Shown here in pieces: positions 45,127 through 54,737 of a DNA stretch of 64,000 nucleotides. The stretch comes from Clostridium scatologenes. GTDB taxonomy: Bacteria > Bacillota > Clostridia > Clostridiales > Clostridiaceae. The stretch spans positions 1,116,001-1,180,000 of the forward strand of contig NZ_CP009933.1 in the NCBI RefSeq assembly GCF_000968375.1, given 5' to 3'. The first letter of the stretch is position 1. The number at the start of each line of letters is the position of its first letter. The notes below the pieces were generated by a model, which was not told the DNA's origin, did not search any database, and saw only the letters and a program-made list of their open reading frames with translations. A program made the translations under genes and the position numbers.

Positions 45127-46362
45127 ATGATTAAAAGAAAGAAGTTAATTTGTATAATAATTGCTTTAGCTGCTGTTGGAACTATATCAGTTGGAATAGG
45201 AACTTTTTCAAGTAAAGCAAAAAATAATTCAGCTATTTCCACAGCTAATATGAATAAAGCTACTGTAAAAGTAATTAAGGCTACCACAGATACAGTTGCA
45301 GATAGTGCAGCCTTTAATGCTTCACTTGAGGCATCTGAAGAAGGAACTATAAGCAATAAAGTAGGAGGGAAGGTTACACAAGTTTCCTTTGAAAATGGAC
45401 AAAGCGTGTCAGCTGGACAAGCTTTAGTAAAGTTAGATGATACTGATATAAGAAACAGCATAAAGTCTAGTGAAGCACAAGTTGCTGCAGCACAAGCTCA
45501 ATTGAATTCATCAGAGAGCTCAGCAAACTCTTCACAAATAGGAATTAATAAGCAGCAAACAAATTTAGAAAGTGCCCAGAGAAATTATGATAGAATGAAG
45601 GCCCTTTATGATCAAGGTGCAGAAACAAAAGTTGATCTTGAAAATGCAGAAACACAGCTAAAAAATGTACAAACAGATTTACAGACAGCTCAAGCTAATG
45701 CTCAGTCATCAAGTCTTTCTGCGGAGGCACAAAGAGCTAACATACAAAAAGCACAAACAGATTTGAATACTCAAAGTGAATCACTACAAAATACAGTTGT
45801 TACAGTTCCAATTGGTGGGGTTATCAGTGGAAAAAATGTTACTGTAGGTCAATATATAAGTCCGGGAACAGTCATTGGAAAAGTAGAAAATATATCTTCA
45901 ATAAATGCTGTTATTGAAGTGAAATATAGTGATTTAAGTTATGTAAAATTAGGAGCAAAGGCTAAATTTAAGCTAAGCAGTGAAGATTCAAAAGAATATG
46001 ATGGAGTTATTAAGAGTATTGATGGTGCAGCAGATCCTCAATCTAGAATATTTAAGTGTAAAATTCAGATTGACAATAAAGATGGAAAGCTTAAGCCTGG
46101 TGTTTTTGGAAAGATAAAAATTGTTAAGGATGAAAATAAAAAAGCAATTACATTGCCACTAAAAGCATTGGGAGGTAGTGAAGGAAGCTATTATGTTTTT
46201 ATAAATAATAATGGAGTAGCAAAAAAACAAAATATAACAGTAGGAGAAATTAGTGAAGATACAGTAGAAATAAAGTCTGGAATAAAAGATGGGGATAATG
46301 CTATTTGTACTAATATAAGCACTTTGCAAGATGGTGATGCCGTAAAAGCATTAGCAGAATAG
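45127..46362 (+). CDS. Membrane fusion protein (HlyD/AcrA-type) of an RND pump
   Basis: 411 residues. An N-terminal membrane anchor (about 6-28) is followed by a biotinyl-lipoyl-like half (NKVGGKVTQVSFENGQSVSAGQALVKLDD), a long coiled-coil hairpin (about 115-215, Gln/Ala/Ser-rich), the second lipoyl half (VTVPIGGVISGKNVTVGQYI) and beta-barrel domains. In a Gram-positive cell it assists the RND permease without an outer-membrane channel; none is encoded here. It lies 16 nt before the RND gene. AGGAGG precedes the ATG. Confidence 0.92.
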   Translation: MIKRKKLICIIIALAAVGTISVGIGTFSSKAKNNSAISTANMNKATVKVIKATTDTVADSAAFNASLEASEEGTISNKVGGKVTQVSFENGQSVSAGQALVKLDDTDIRNSIKSSEAQVAAAQAQLNSSESSANSSQIGINKQQTNLESAQRNYDRMKALYDQGAETKVDLENAETQLKNVQTDLQTAQANAQSSSLSAEAQRANIQKAQTDLNTQSESLQNTVVTVPIGGVISGKNVTVGQYISPGTVIGKVENISSINAVIEVKYSDLSYVKLGAKAKFKLSSEDSKEYDGVIKSIDGAADPQSRIFKCKIQIDNKDGKLKPGVFGKIKIVKDENKKAITLPLKALGGSEGSYYVFINNNGVAKKQNITVGEISEDTVEIKSGIKDGDNAICTNISTLQDGDAVKALAE

Positions 46363-46378
46363 GAGTTGAAGTTTAATT

Positions 46379-49300
46379 ATGTTTTTATCAGATGTTAGTT
46401 TAAAAAGACCTGTATTTATCACTGTAATCATTATTGCTTTATTGGCCTTAGGTGCCATTAGTTATATAAATTTACCAATGGATCAGCTTCCAGATGTTGA
46501 TATGCCAACGGTATCTGTTAGGATAAGTCAAAATGGAGCAGATCCAGATCAAATTGAGTCAAAGATAACAAAAAAAGTAGAAAATGCAGTAAGTCAAATA
46601 TCAGGAGTGAAGCATGTTAGCTCAACTATAACAGAAGGAGTTTCAAGTACTACTATTTCCTTTGAACTAGAAAAGCCTTCAGCTGAAGCAATGCAGGAGG
46701 TAAAAGATAAATTATCTAATATTCGTAACAGTCTGCCAAGAGATATTGATGATCCTGTAGTTTCAAAATTTGATGCTAGTGCATCAGCTATTTTTTCTTT
46801 TGCTGTAACTGGCTCAATGTCTAATAAAGAGTTATCACAGATAGTAGATGATAACCTTGTGAAAAAATTACAAACCATAAATGGTGTTGGAGCCGTCAAT
46901 ACTTCTGGTGAAGAGGAAAAAGAAGTTCACATAAAACTAAATAAAGAGAAAATGAATTCCTTAAATATTACAGTTTCAGAACTTACGAATGGTTTAAGTG
47001 CTGATAATATTAATCTATCCAGTGGTAAAGTTTCTAGTGGAGATACACAAATAAGCTTAAAAACTGATTCTTCTATAAAGAAGGTAGATGATTTTCTTAA
47101 TGTTTTAATTAGCAAACGTAATGGTAGTGAAATTAAACTTGGAGATATTGCAACAGTTGAGGATGGAAGTAAAGAAAAAAGTAGTTTATCTTTTTATAAT
47201 GGTAAGGAAGCAATTGGTATTGATATTGTCAAACAATCTAATTCAAATACAGTACAAGTAGCTAAGGATGTTAAAAAAGAAATTGAAAGCATAAAAAAAA
47301 GATTGCCAGCAGGGGTTAAAATTAACCTTGTAGCCGATAATTCAACATCTATAATTGATTCAGTTAAAGATGTTCAGCAAACGATGATAGAAGGATGTAT
47401 ACTTGCGGTAATTGTAGTTTTTATATTTCTTAAGAATATTGCCAGTACTGCAATTAGTGCAGTTTCTATACCTGTATCCATAATTGCTACTTTTGCAGTA
47501 ATGAAATTTATGAACTTTACACTTAATACAGTATCACTAATGGCTTTATCCCTTGCAGTTGGATTACTTATTGACGATGCTATAGTTGTTATTGAAAATA
47601 TCGTGCGTCATCTTAATATGGGTAAAAGTCCAATTCAAGCAGCAAAGGATGGAACTTCAGAAATAGGATTTGCGGTCATAGCTACTACTCTTGCCATAGT
47701 AGCAGTATTTCTTCCTATTGCTATGATTAATGGTATGGTAGGAAAGTTCCTTGTACAATTTGGATTGACTGTTGCTGCCAGTGTTTTGGTTTCATTATTT
47801 GTAGCATTTACTTTAGTACCAATGCTTTCTGCAAAGAGTTTAAGCAGTAAAGAAAAGGAAGTTCCTATAATAGGAAAATTTTTAGAAAGATTTAACAATT
47901 CTTTTGATAACTTATCTAGGGCTTATTCTAAATTGTTAAAGTGGGCACTAGATCATAGAATTGTAACTTTAATGATACCAATGGGGTTATTAGTAGTAAG
48001 TTTGCTTTTAGCTACACAATTGAAGACAGGTTTTGTTGCTGCAACGGATAATGGACAAATAGCAATAACAGCAGATTTGGATTCGAGTTCTACACTGGAT
48101 AATGCTTCGAAAATTGATAAAGATATAGAGACTGTTATTAAGAAGAATAAAACTGTACAATATATATCTTCTACAGTTCAGTCAAATAAAATTAAACTTA
48201 ATGTAAAAATTTCAGATAAGAAAGATAGAAAAGATGACATTGATGAAGTTATAGTAAAGATGCGACAGGATTTGGTTAATATTCCAGGAATCAATTTATC
48301 AATTAACTCAGCTGGTGGTTCTACAGGCTCAGGTAAATCGGTTCAATATCATATTCAAGGTTCAGATTTTGAAAAACTGCAAAAATATGCTTTAAAGGTT
48401 GAGAAAGTAATGAAAAATACCCCTGGAGCAGTAGATGTAGGCATTACTTATACATCTGGAAAACCAGAAGTGAAGCTTGAAGTGGATAGAGATAAAGCTG
48501 CCGATTTAGGAGTAAATCCAAGTACAGTTTCTAGTACATTGAACACTCTATTTAATGGAGTTGTAGTAAGTCAGTATGAAACTGAAAAGGATAGATATGA
48601 TGTTCGTATGCAGCTTGAAAAAAATGATAGAAAAGATTTTGATAGTTTACAAGGAACTTATGTGACCAGCACAAGTGGTAAAATGATTCCTATAGATCAA
48701 GTAACTAAAAAAGTATTTTCTACATCTTCATCTACTATAAATAGGTATGATAAAGAAAGAGAAATTCAATTAAGTGCAAATTATGCTCAAGTAGCACAAA
48801 GTGATTTTACTAAAGCATTTAGTAATAAACTAAAAAGTGAAGCACCTACGCCAAAGGATATAAAGTTAAGTGTTGGAGGAAGTCAAGACCAAATGGCAGA
48901 AAGCATGGGAGGTTTAGCTCAAGCACTTCTTATGGGAGTTCTATTTATATTCCTTGTAATTGCAGCTCAGTTTGAAAGTTTTGTAGATCCACTTGCTATT
49001 TTACTTTCGCTGCCACTAGCTCTTATTGGTGCAATTTTAGGTTTACTTGTTGGCAATAAAGAATTAGATATGATGTCTGCAATAGGTGTTATCATGCTGA
49101 TTGGATTAGTTACTAAAAATGCAATTTTACTTATTGACTTTGCAAAACAAAATTATAGTAAAGGAATGAATTTAAAAGAAGCTTTAATAAATGCTGGTCA
49201 TACACGTTTAAGACCAATTATTATGACTTCTTTAGCAATGATTTTTGGTATGATTCCTACAGCAATAGCTTCTGGTGCAGGATCAGAACAACGTGCACCT

Positions 49301-49426
49301 ATGGCTTTTGCAATTATTGGAGGATTAATTACATCTACATTATTGACATTATTATTTGTGCCAGTGGTATACACATATTTGAATGATTTAAAAATATTCT
49401 TTAGAAAAAAATTTACAAAAGGTTAG
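46379..49426 (+). CDS. RND-family efflux permease (AcrB/HAE1-like)
   Basis: 1015 residues, full length for the family. There are twelve membrane helices, with two large extracytoplasmic loops after helices 1 and 7. The N-terminus is SDVSLKRPVFITVIIIALLALG. The proton-relay aspartates lie in LAVGLLIDDAIVVIENI in helix 4, and the second half has GLVTKNAILLIDFA. It exports amphiphilic drugs, lipids or peptides by proton antiport. SwrC of Bacillus is a precedent in a monoderm. A terminator follows at 49447. Confidence 0.94.
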   Translation: MFLSDVSLKRPVFITVIIIALLALGAISYINLPMDQLPDVDMPTVSVRISQNGADPDQIESKITKKVENAVSQISGVKHVSSTITEGVSSTTISFELEKPSAEAMQEVKDKLSNIRNSLPRDIDDPVVSKFDASASAIFSFAVTGSMSNKELSQIVDDNLVKKLQTINGVGAVNTSGEEEKEVHIKLNKEKMNSLNITVSELTNGLSADNINLSSGKVSSGDTQISLKTDSSIKKVDDFLNVLISKRNGSEIKLGDIATVEDGSKEKSSLSFYNGKEAIGIDIVKQSNSNTVQVAKDVKKEIESIKKRLPAGVKINLVADNSTSIIDSVKDVQQTMIEGCILAVIVVFIFLKNIASTAISAVSIPVSIIATFAVMKFMNFTLNTVSLMALSLAVGLLIDDAIVVIENIVRHLNMGKSPIQAAKDGTSEIGFAVIATTLAIVAVFLPIAMINGMVGKFLVQFGLTVAASVLVSLFVAFTLVPMLSAKSLSSKEKEVPIIGKFLERFNNSFDNLSRAYSKLLKWALDHRIVTLMIPMGLLVVSLLLATQLKTGFVAATDNGQIAITADLDSSSTLDNASKIDKDIETVIKKNKTVQYISSTVQSNKIKLNVKISDKKDRKDDIDEVIVKMRQDLVNIPGINLSINSAGGSTGSGKSVQYHIQGSDFEKLQKYALKVEKVMKNTPGAVDVGITYTSGKPEVKLEVDRDKAADLGVNPSTVSSTLNTLFNGVVVSQYETEKDRYDVRMQLEKNDRKDFDSLQGTYVTSTSGKMIPIDQVTKKVFSTSSSTINRYDKEREIQLSANYAQVAQSDFTKAFSNKLKSEAPTPKDIKLSVGGSQDQMAESMGGLAQALLMGVLFIFLVIAAQFESFVDPLAILLSLPLALIGAILGLLVGNKELDMMSAIGVIMLIGLVTKNAILLIDFAKQNYSKGMNLKEALINAGHTRLRPIIMTSLAMIFGMIPTAIASGAGSEQRAPMAFAIIGGLITSTLLTLLFVPVVYTYLNDLKIFFRKKFTKG

Positions 49427-49446
49427 TGAAAAAATATTTAGAATTT

Positions 49447-49491
49447 AAATGACTATGTCTAGGCTACAAAACTTAGATATAGTCATTTTTA
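49447..49491 (+). terminator. Terminator of the RND operon
   Basis: AAATGACTATGTCTA (49447-49461) pairs with TAGATATAGTCATTT (49474-49488) with one wobble position, followed by TT. Confidence 0.85.
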
Positions 49492-49635
49492 TATAAAAAG
49501 ACAATAGATATATGAATATTTTTCTTATAAAAAGAAAAGATATAATATGAGTAAGATTAAAGAACAGATACAATAATAAGACATAAGCAATTATATAATC
49601 TTAGTTTAAATATAAAAAACTACAAGGAGGCATAT

Positions 49636-49947
49636 ATTACGAAGGATAATTTAAATCAATTACATATTATAGAAATAGATAAAAAGCAATTTAGAGTAAT
49701 GGTAAAGAATATAACTATTGAGGATTATTTCATTATAACTAATGAAGAGGATGAATTTTATACTAGAGTAAAAAATCAAGTACAGTATATGAAATCAAAA
49801 TTTATTTTTTATGATGGAATTCAATTTGATGTATTAGTAAATGACAAAAGTAACAGTATCACTTTAATCAAATCAGGAATTTTTTGGGAAGAAGTGTATG
49901 AAGAGTATAAAAGTAAATATATCAAAGATATATCAATTTATAATTAA
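49636..49947 (+). CDS. Small hypothetical protein with a non-ATG start
   Basis: 103 residues if started at ATT 49636, which lies 5 nt after a perfect AAGGAGG (49624-49630); the frame is open from there. The first in-frame ATG (49699) has no ribosome-binding site and would remove 21 residues. ACG at 49639 is the only other near-cognate choice. The protein is acidic and soluble, with a KNITIEDYFIITNEED stretch and an amphipathic end. No family is recognised. It stands alone. Confidence 0.55.
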   Translation: MTKDNLNQLHIIEIDKKQFRVMVKNITIEDYFIITNEEDEFYTRVKNQVQYMKSKFIFYDGIQFDVLVNDKSNSITLIKSGIFWEEVYEEYKSKYIKDISIYN

Positions 49948-50123
49948 TATATCTAATAAAAAAGTTAATATAAAAATAAAAGCCATAGGATGATAATTGT
50001 ACTATAGTTTTTATTTTTATATAAATTCAATTATATTTAACAAAAATATAATTGAAAAATTTGGCAACATTGTACAAGCATTATCCATATAATACTATTG
50101 AGCAAAAGGTAAATATAAAAAGA

Positions 50124-50210
50124 AGCTAGTTTATTTTTTTATTGAAGTTAATGGAGTAAAGGTGTCATTTAACCTTTACTCTTTTTTAAAAAAATAAACT
50201 AGCTATTTTT
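50124..50210 (+). terminator. Nested hairpins: terminator within a second hairpin
   Basis: The inner hairpin GAGTAAAGGT (50154-50163) / ACCTTTACTC (50172-50181) is followed by T6 and is a good terminator. The outer perfect 17-bp arms (50124-50140 and 50188-50204) enclose it and are followed by ATTTTT. The rest of 49948-50519 is featureless AT-rich DNA leading to the chemoreceptor gene. Confidence 0.65.
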
Positions 50211-50519
50211 ATAAAATGATTTAACATTGTTGTAAATAAATTCTATTATTAAAGGCTAGTGAACTTTGATATTAATTTTATCTATGTTTAGATAAATAGT
50301 AAATTGTAATCGTAAACATATCTTAAAGTGTGAAATTTGTGATTTTATAAGAGTTTACAGAAATATATGAATAAATACAAGAAGTAGTTTATGTTAAAAG
50401 ATGTTAAAACATGTTGAAGTTTATTTATATTTAATGTAAAATTTAAATGGATAATAAAATAGTTCTAAATATTTTATTAAAATTATTTTATTTAAATTAC
50501 ATAATGGGGGGACAACTTA

Positions 50520-52532
50520 ATGAAAAGTAATACAAAAACTCTAAAATTTAAAGTAACATTAAACTCCATATTAGTAGTGCTTTTAGTTACAATAGTACTT
50601 GCAATTGTGTCGTACAGCATAATTAGCAAAAGATTAGATGCACAAATAAAAATGGATGGAAACAATTTTGTAGATGAGGTTGTTTCAGAAATTCAAACTA
50701 ATAGTTCAGTGCTTAAAAATTTAGATACTCTTTTAGGAGAAAAAATTAAAACTACAGCTTATTTAGTTGGACAAAATCCAACTTCACCAAATGAATATTT
50801 AAAGCAAGTAGCAAATGATATTCAGGTGCAGGAAATAGACATATCTGATCCTCAGGGAGTAATAATTTATTCCAATCTTCCAGCTAATATTGGATATAAA
50901 TATCCAGAAGATCATCCTGTACAATCAGTTCTTAAAGGACAAAAAACTGAACTTATTGAAGCTGTAAGAAAGAGTACAAATTCAGCAGACAATAATTATT
51001 ATAAATATGGATGTGTAGCTTTAAAAAGTGGAGGAATTGTACAAGTAGGGGTTATTGCCAATGAAATTGAAAAATTAAATAAAGAAGTAAGTGATGATAA
51101 TTTAGTAACTAAATTAGGGAAAAAATCAAATGTTGTATTTGCATTAACCTTTGACAGCAAATTAAAAGCTTTAGCACATAGTGATAAAAGCAGAGTGGGA
51201 ATTGCATTAACGTATGAAGGAAGTAAGTCTGCAATAAATGGTAAAGCATATAGTTCAGTATACAAATATAAAGGCATAGATGTATACGATGTTATAGTTC
51301 CTGTAAAAGATGCTAATGGAAAAGTAATAAAGGCTGTGGATGTGGGGATTTCACTGCAAAATAAAAAACAAGCATTAGTTAGTGTTGTATTAAGCTTTAC
51401 GATAATATCTCTTCTTGCTTTTATAATAGGTTCAATTTTATTGAAGTCATTGATAGGCAAAAATTTAAAACCTTTAGCTAATTTAGCAGAAGGAGCAGAA
51501 AATGTCTCACAAGGTGACCTTACAAAGAATATAGAAGTAAAAACTGAAGATGAAATAGGTAAGCTTGGACATAGCTTTAATAATATGATTGAAAAACTTA
51601 GAAGTATGACTACAAATATTACTAATGTATCACAAAATGTAGAAAGTTCAACAAAATCAATTTTAACATCTTCACAGCAGGTTTCACAGGTGTCAGAAGA
51701 AATTGCTACTTCTATACAGCAGGTTGCAGATGGATCAGAAAAGCAAGTTACAGCTACAGATGAAATATCAAAGGCTATGAAAAATGTAGTTGATAATATA
51801 ACAAGTATAAAAGGGCAAGTTGTTAATGTGGTAAAGGCTTCTGAAGAAGTAAATAAGCTTGCAGTAGATGGAAGAGAAAAAATGGATACTATGTTTAAAC
51901 AAATTAATACTGTAAAAGATAGTGTTAATTATTCATCAGGCGTAATAGCTGAACTTCAACAGAATTCAAAGGAAATAGGAAACATTGTAGAAATAATAGA
52001 TGGAATAGCAGATCAGACTAGCTTACTAGCACTTAATGCTTCTATAGAGGCAGCTAGAGCGGGAGAAGCAGGAAAAGGTTTTGCAGTGGTTGCAGATGAA
52101 GTAAGAAAGTTAGCAGAAGAATCTATGACATCTTCAAATAATATTAAAAATTTAATTAATGATACTCAAGAAAAAACTAATAAGGCACTTTTATCAATAG
52201 AAGAAGGCAGTAGAGAATCTGAAAAAGGATCAACTACAGTGAAGGTAGTTGGGGAATCGTTATATAGAATTTTAAAATCATTTGATGAAATAAGAAATAG
52301 CTTGGAAAAAGTTAATGATATGATTACAAGTTCAAAGGAAACTATTGATAGGGTAGATGAAAATGTAAATGAAATACAGGATGTTACAACAAATACAGCA
52401 GCAAATACAGAAGAGGTAGCAGCATCTTCAGAAGAACAAACAGCAGTACTTCAAAGTGTTACTGATGACTTGCAAAAACTTAATAAGTTATCTGAAGAAC
52501 TAGCAGAAAGCGTAAAAATGTTTAAATTGTAG
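50520..52532 (+). CDS. Methyl-accepting chemotaxis protein
   Basis: 670 residues. Membrane helices at about 15-38 and 282-305 flank a dCache-like extracellular sensor (SDPQGVIIYSN, GCVALKSGGIVQVGVI, DVYDVIVPVKDANGKV). A HAMP domain and a long signalling coiled coil follow, with the invariant hairpin tip QTSLLALNASIEAARAGEAG. Glutamine/glutamate pairs on the helices are methylation sites. It signals to CheA through CheW. A G-rich GGGGGG ribosome-binding site lies 8 nt before the ATG. The ligand is unknown. Confidence 0.95.
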   Translation: MKSNTKTLKFKVTLNSILVVLLVTIVLAIVSYSIISKRLDAQIKMDGNNFVDEVVSEIQTNSSVLKNLDTLLGEKIKTTAYLVGQNPTSPNEYLKQVANDIQVQEIDISDPQGVIIYSNLPANIGYKYPEDHPVQSVLKGQKTELIEAVRKSTNSADNNYYKYGCVALKSGGIVQVGVIANEIEKLNKEVSDDNLVTKLGKKSNVVFALTFDSKLKALAHSDKSRVGIALTYEGSKSAINGKAYSSVYKYKGIDVYDVIVPVKDANGKVIKAVDVGISLQNKKQALVSVVLSFTIISLLAFIIGSILLKSLIGKNLKPLANLAEGAENVSQGDLTKNIEVKTEDEIGKLGHSFNNMIEKLRSMTTNITNVSQNVESSTKSILTSSQQVSQVSEEIATSIQQVADGSEKQVTATDEISKAMKNVVDNITSIKGQVVNVVKASEEVNKLAVDGREKMDTMFKQINTVKDSVNYSSGVIAELQQNSKEIGNIVEIIDGIADQTSLLALNASIEAARAGEAGKGFAVVADEVRKLAEESMTSSNNIKNLINDTQEKTNKALLSIEEGSRESEKGSTTVKVVGESLYRILKSFDEIRNSLEKVNDMITSSKETIDRVDENVNEIQDVTTNTAANTEEVAASSEEQTAVLQSVTDDLQKLNKLSEELAESVKMFKL

Positions 52533-52540
52533 ATTAGGTA

Positions 52541-52570
52541 TTGACAGGAAATTGCAATGAGTAATATAAT
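52541..52570 (+). promoter_or_regulatory. Vegetative promoter of the argS T-box leader
   Basis: TTGACA at 52541-52546, an 18-nt spacer and TATAAT at 52565-52570 give a near-consensus sigma-A promoter. Transcription should start near 52577. Confidence 0.8.
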
Positions 52571-52576
52571 AAGTTG

Positions 52577-52826
52577 TAAATTATATATTAATTCATTGAA
52601 AAGAAGAGTACTTTTAGAGTTCCTTTAAAGAGAGCAGGGATGGTGAAAGCCTGCATTGATATCTAAAATGGAAGAGAGTCTTTGAGAAGCTTGTTTTATA
52701 ATTGTAATAAAAAAACAAGACGTTAACTGCGTTAAAGTATGAGTGGATAAGGTAGTGATACCTGTCAATTAGAGTGGTACCGCGGATATAACCCGTCTCT
52801 TTTATTAAAAAGAGATGGGTTTTTTT
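52577..52826 (+). ncRNA. T-box riboswitch upstream of argS
   Basis: The T-box sequence AGAGTGGTACCGCGG is at 52771-52785, where the TGG element pairs with the acceptor end of uncharged tRNA. A terminator stem (CCCGTCTCTTTT at 52792-52803 with its complement to 52819) and T7 follow. Upstream lie a stem I hairpin (GCAGG...CCTGC around 52634-52653) and a candidate AGA (Arg) specifier within 52673-52677. Uncharged tRNA-Arg should favour antitermination and raise argS expression. Confidence 0.92.
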
Positions 52827-52916
52827 AAACTAATTTATGAATTCATAATTTTTGTGAAAATAGAGATTATGTATATAAACTAAACTGTTGAAAAATTATA
52901 CTTTGGAGGTTTTAAA

Positions 52917-54608
52917 ATGAATTATAAGAAATTAGTAGCAGAAAGAATAAAAGAACATGTGGAATTGGATTTAGAAACATTGGATAGATTAATAGAAATA
53001 CCACCAAAATCAGATATGGGAGATTATGCTTTTCCATGTTTTCAACTTTCAAAGACTTTAAGAAAAGCACCAAATACTATAGCAGAAGAATTAAAAGAAA
53101 AAATAAATAAAGATAACTTTGAAAAAATTGAAAACTTAGGACCTTATTTGAATTTTTTTGTTGATAAAATTGATCTTACAAAAAGCACTATAGAAAAAGT
53201 TCTTGAAAATGGAGACAAATATGGTTCTTCAGATATAGGAATTGGAAAGAATATAACTATAGATTATTCATCACCTAATATTGCAAAGCCTTTTCACGTT
53301 GGACATTTATGCAGTACATCCATAGGAAATGCTTTATATAGAATATTATCTTTTCAAGGATATAATTGTATAGGTATAAATCATTTGGGAGATTGGGGAA
53401 CTCAATTTGGAAAGCTTATATCTGCTTATGAAAGATGGTGTGATGAAGAAACTTTAGAAAAAGAACCTATAAAAGAATTATTAAGAATATATGTTAAATT
53501 TCATGAAGAAGCTGAAAATGATCCATCCTTAGAAGATGAAGCAAGATTGCATTTTAAAAATCTAGAAGATGGATGCGAAGAGGAAACTAAACTTTGGCAG
53601 AGATTTAAAGATTTAAGTTTAAAGGAATTTAAGGTTGTTTATGACATGCTTGGCATAAAATTTGATCATTATACAGGAGAGAGTTTTTATAATGATAAAA
53701 TGGACGCCGTAATTGATGAAATAGATAAAAAGGGATTGCTTGTGGAAAGTAATGGAGCTAAAGTAGTAATGCTTGATGAATATAATATGCCTCCATGCAT
53801 GATAAAAAAAGCAGACGGAGCAACTATTTATGCAACTCGAGATTTAGCGGCAGCAATGTATAGAAAGAAAACTTATGATTTCTACAAAAGTATATATGTA
53901 GTAGGATCTGATCAATCTCTTCATTTTAAACAATTTTTTACTACATTGAAGCTTATGGGACATGATTGGGCTGATGATTGTAAACACGTAGCTTTTGGTC
54001 TTGTTAGATTTGCAGATAAAAAACTATCAACAAGAAAAGGTGACGTTATATTCCTTGAAGATTTATTAAATGAATCAGTGGAAAAAACTTTGGAAGTTAT
54101 AAATGAAAAGAATCCTGATTTAGAAAACAAAGAAGAAGTTGCAAAGAAGATAGGTATAGGAGCAGTAATATTTACTTATTTAAAGAACAATAGAGAAAAA
54201 GATATAATATTTGATTGGAAGGAAATTTTAAGCTTTGATGGTGAAACAGGTCCATATGTTCAATACAGTTATGCTAGAGGAAAGAGCATTCTTAGAAGAA
54301 CAGGAGAAGTTAAAGGAGACATTGATTATAGCAAATTAAATTCTAAGGAAGAATTTGAACTTATAAAAACACTTGAAGGTTTCCAGAAATCTATATTACA
54401 TGCTATAGATAAATTAGAACCTTATATAGTAACAAGATATATAATTGATGTAGCTAAAGGTTTCAATAAGTTTTACAATGCTCACAGTATAATGAATGCA
54501 GAAGATGAAGCTACAAAGATATCAAGAATTAAATTAGTAGAAGCTACTTGTCAAGTACTAAAGAACGGATTAAATTTAATAGGAATTGAAACTGTAGAAA
54601 AAATGTAG
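52917..54608 (+). CDS. argS: Arginyl-tRNA synthetase
   Basis: 563 residues, normal size for bacterial ArgRS. The N-terminal Add1 domain is followed by the class I catalytic core with the HIGH-type motif as HVGH in SPNIAKPFHVGHLCST and the KMSK-equivalent region LSTRKGD. The alpha-helical anticodon-binding DALR domain lies at the C-terminus (QYSYARGKSILRR, FNKFYNAHSIMNA). It charges tRNA-Arg in the cytoplasm. TTTGGAGG precedes the ATG, and the gene is controlled by the T-box leader. It is monocistronic with a terminator. Confidence 0.97.
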   Translation: MNYKKLVAERIKEHVELDLETLDRLIEIPPKSDMGDYAFPCFQLSKTLRKAPNTIAEELKEKINKDNFEKIENLGPYLNFFVDKIDLTKSTIEKVLENGDKYGSSDIGIGKNITIDYSSPNIAKPFHVGHLCSTSIGNALYRILSFQGYNCIGINHLGDWGTQFGKLISAYERWCDEETLEKEPIKELLRIYVKFHEEAENDPSLEDEARLHFKNLEDGCEEETKLWQRFKDLSLKEFKVVYDMLGIKFDHYTGESFYNDKMDAVIDEIDKKGLLVESNGAKVVMLDEYNMPPCMIKKADGATIYATRDLAAAMYRKKTYDFYKSIYVVGSDQSLHFKQFFTTLKLMGHDWADDCKHVAFGLVRFADKKLSTRKGDVIFLEDLLNESVEKTLEVINEKNPDLENKEEVAKKIGIGAVIFTYLKNNREKDIIFDWKEILSFDGETGPYVQYSYARGKSILRRTGEVKGDIDYSKLNSKEEFELIKTLEGFQKSILHAIDKLEPYIVTRYIIDVAKGFNKFYNAHSIMNAEDEATKISRIKLVEATCQVLKNGLNLIGIETVEKM

Positions 54609-54612
54609 ATTT

Positions 54613-54659
54613 AAAAGTGCTTTAGAATAAGTAATTGTCATTCTAAAGCACTTTTGTTT
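54613..54659 (+). terminator. argS terminator
   Basis: AAAAGTGCTTTAGAAT (54613-54628) and its exact complement (54640-54655) form a 16-bp stem followed by GTTT. Confidence 0.9.
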
Positions 54660-54737
54660 AGTTATTTTCAAATTTTTTATATTGTTATATAATAAGTAAT
54701 GTAGGTTTATTAAACCAGAAATTTGGAGGACTTTATA

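Noticed and set aside
49948..50519. A riboswitch (for example cyclic-di-GMP) before the chemoreceptor gene
   Set aside because: No conserved aptamer motif was found; only the nested hairpin, which lies 310 nt upstream of the gene.
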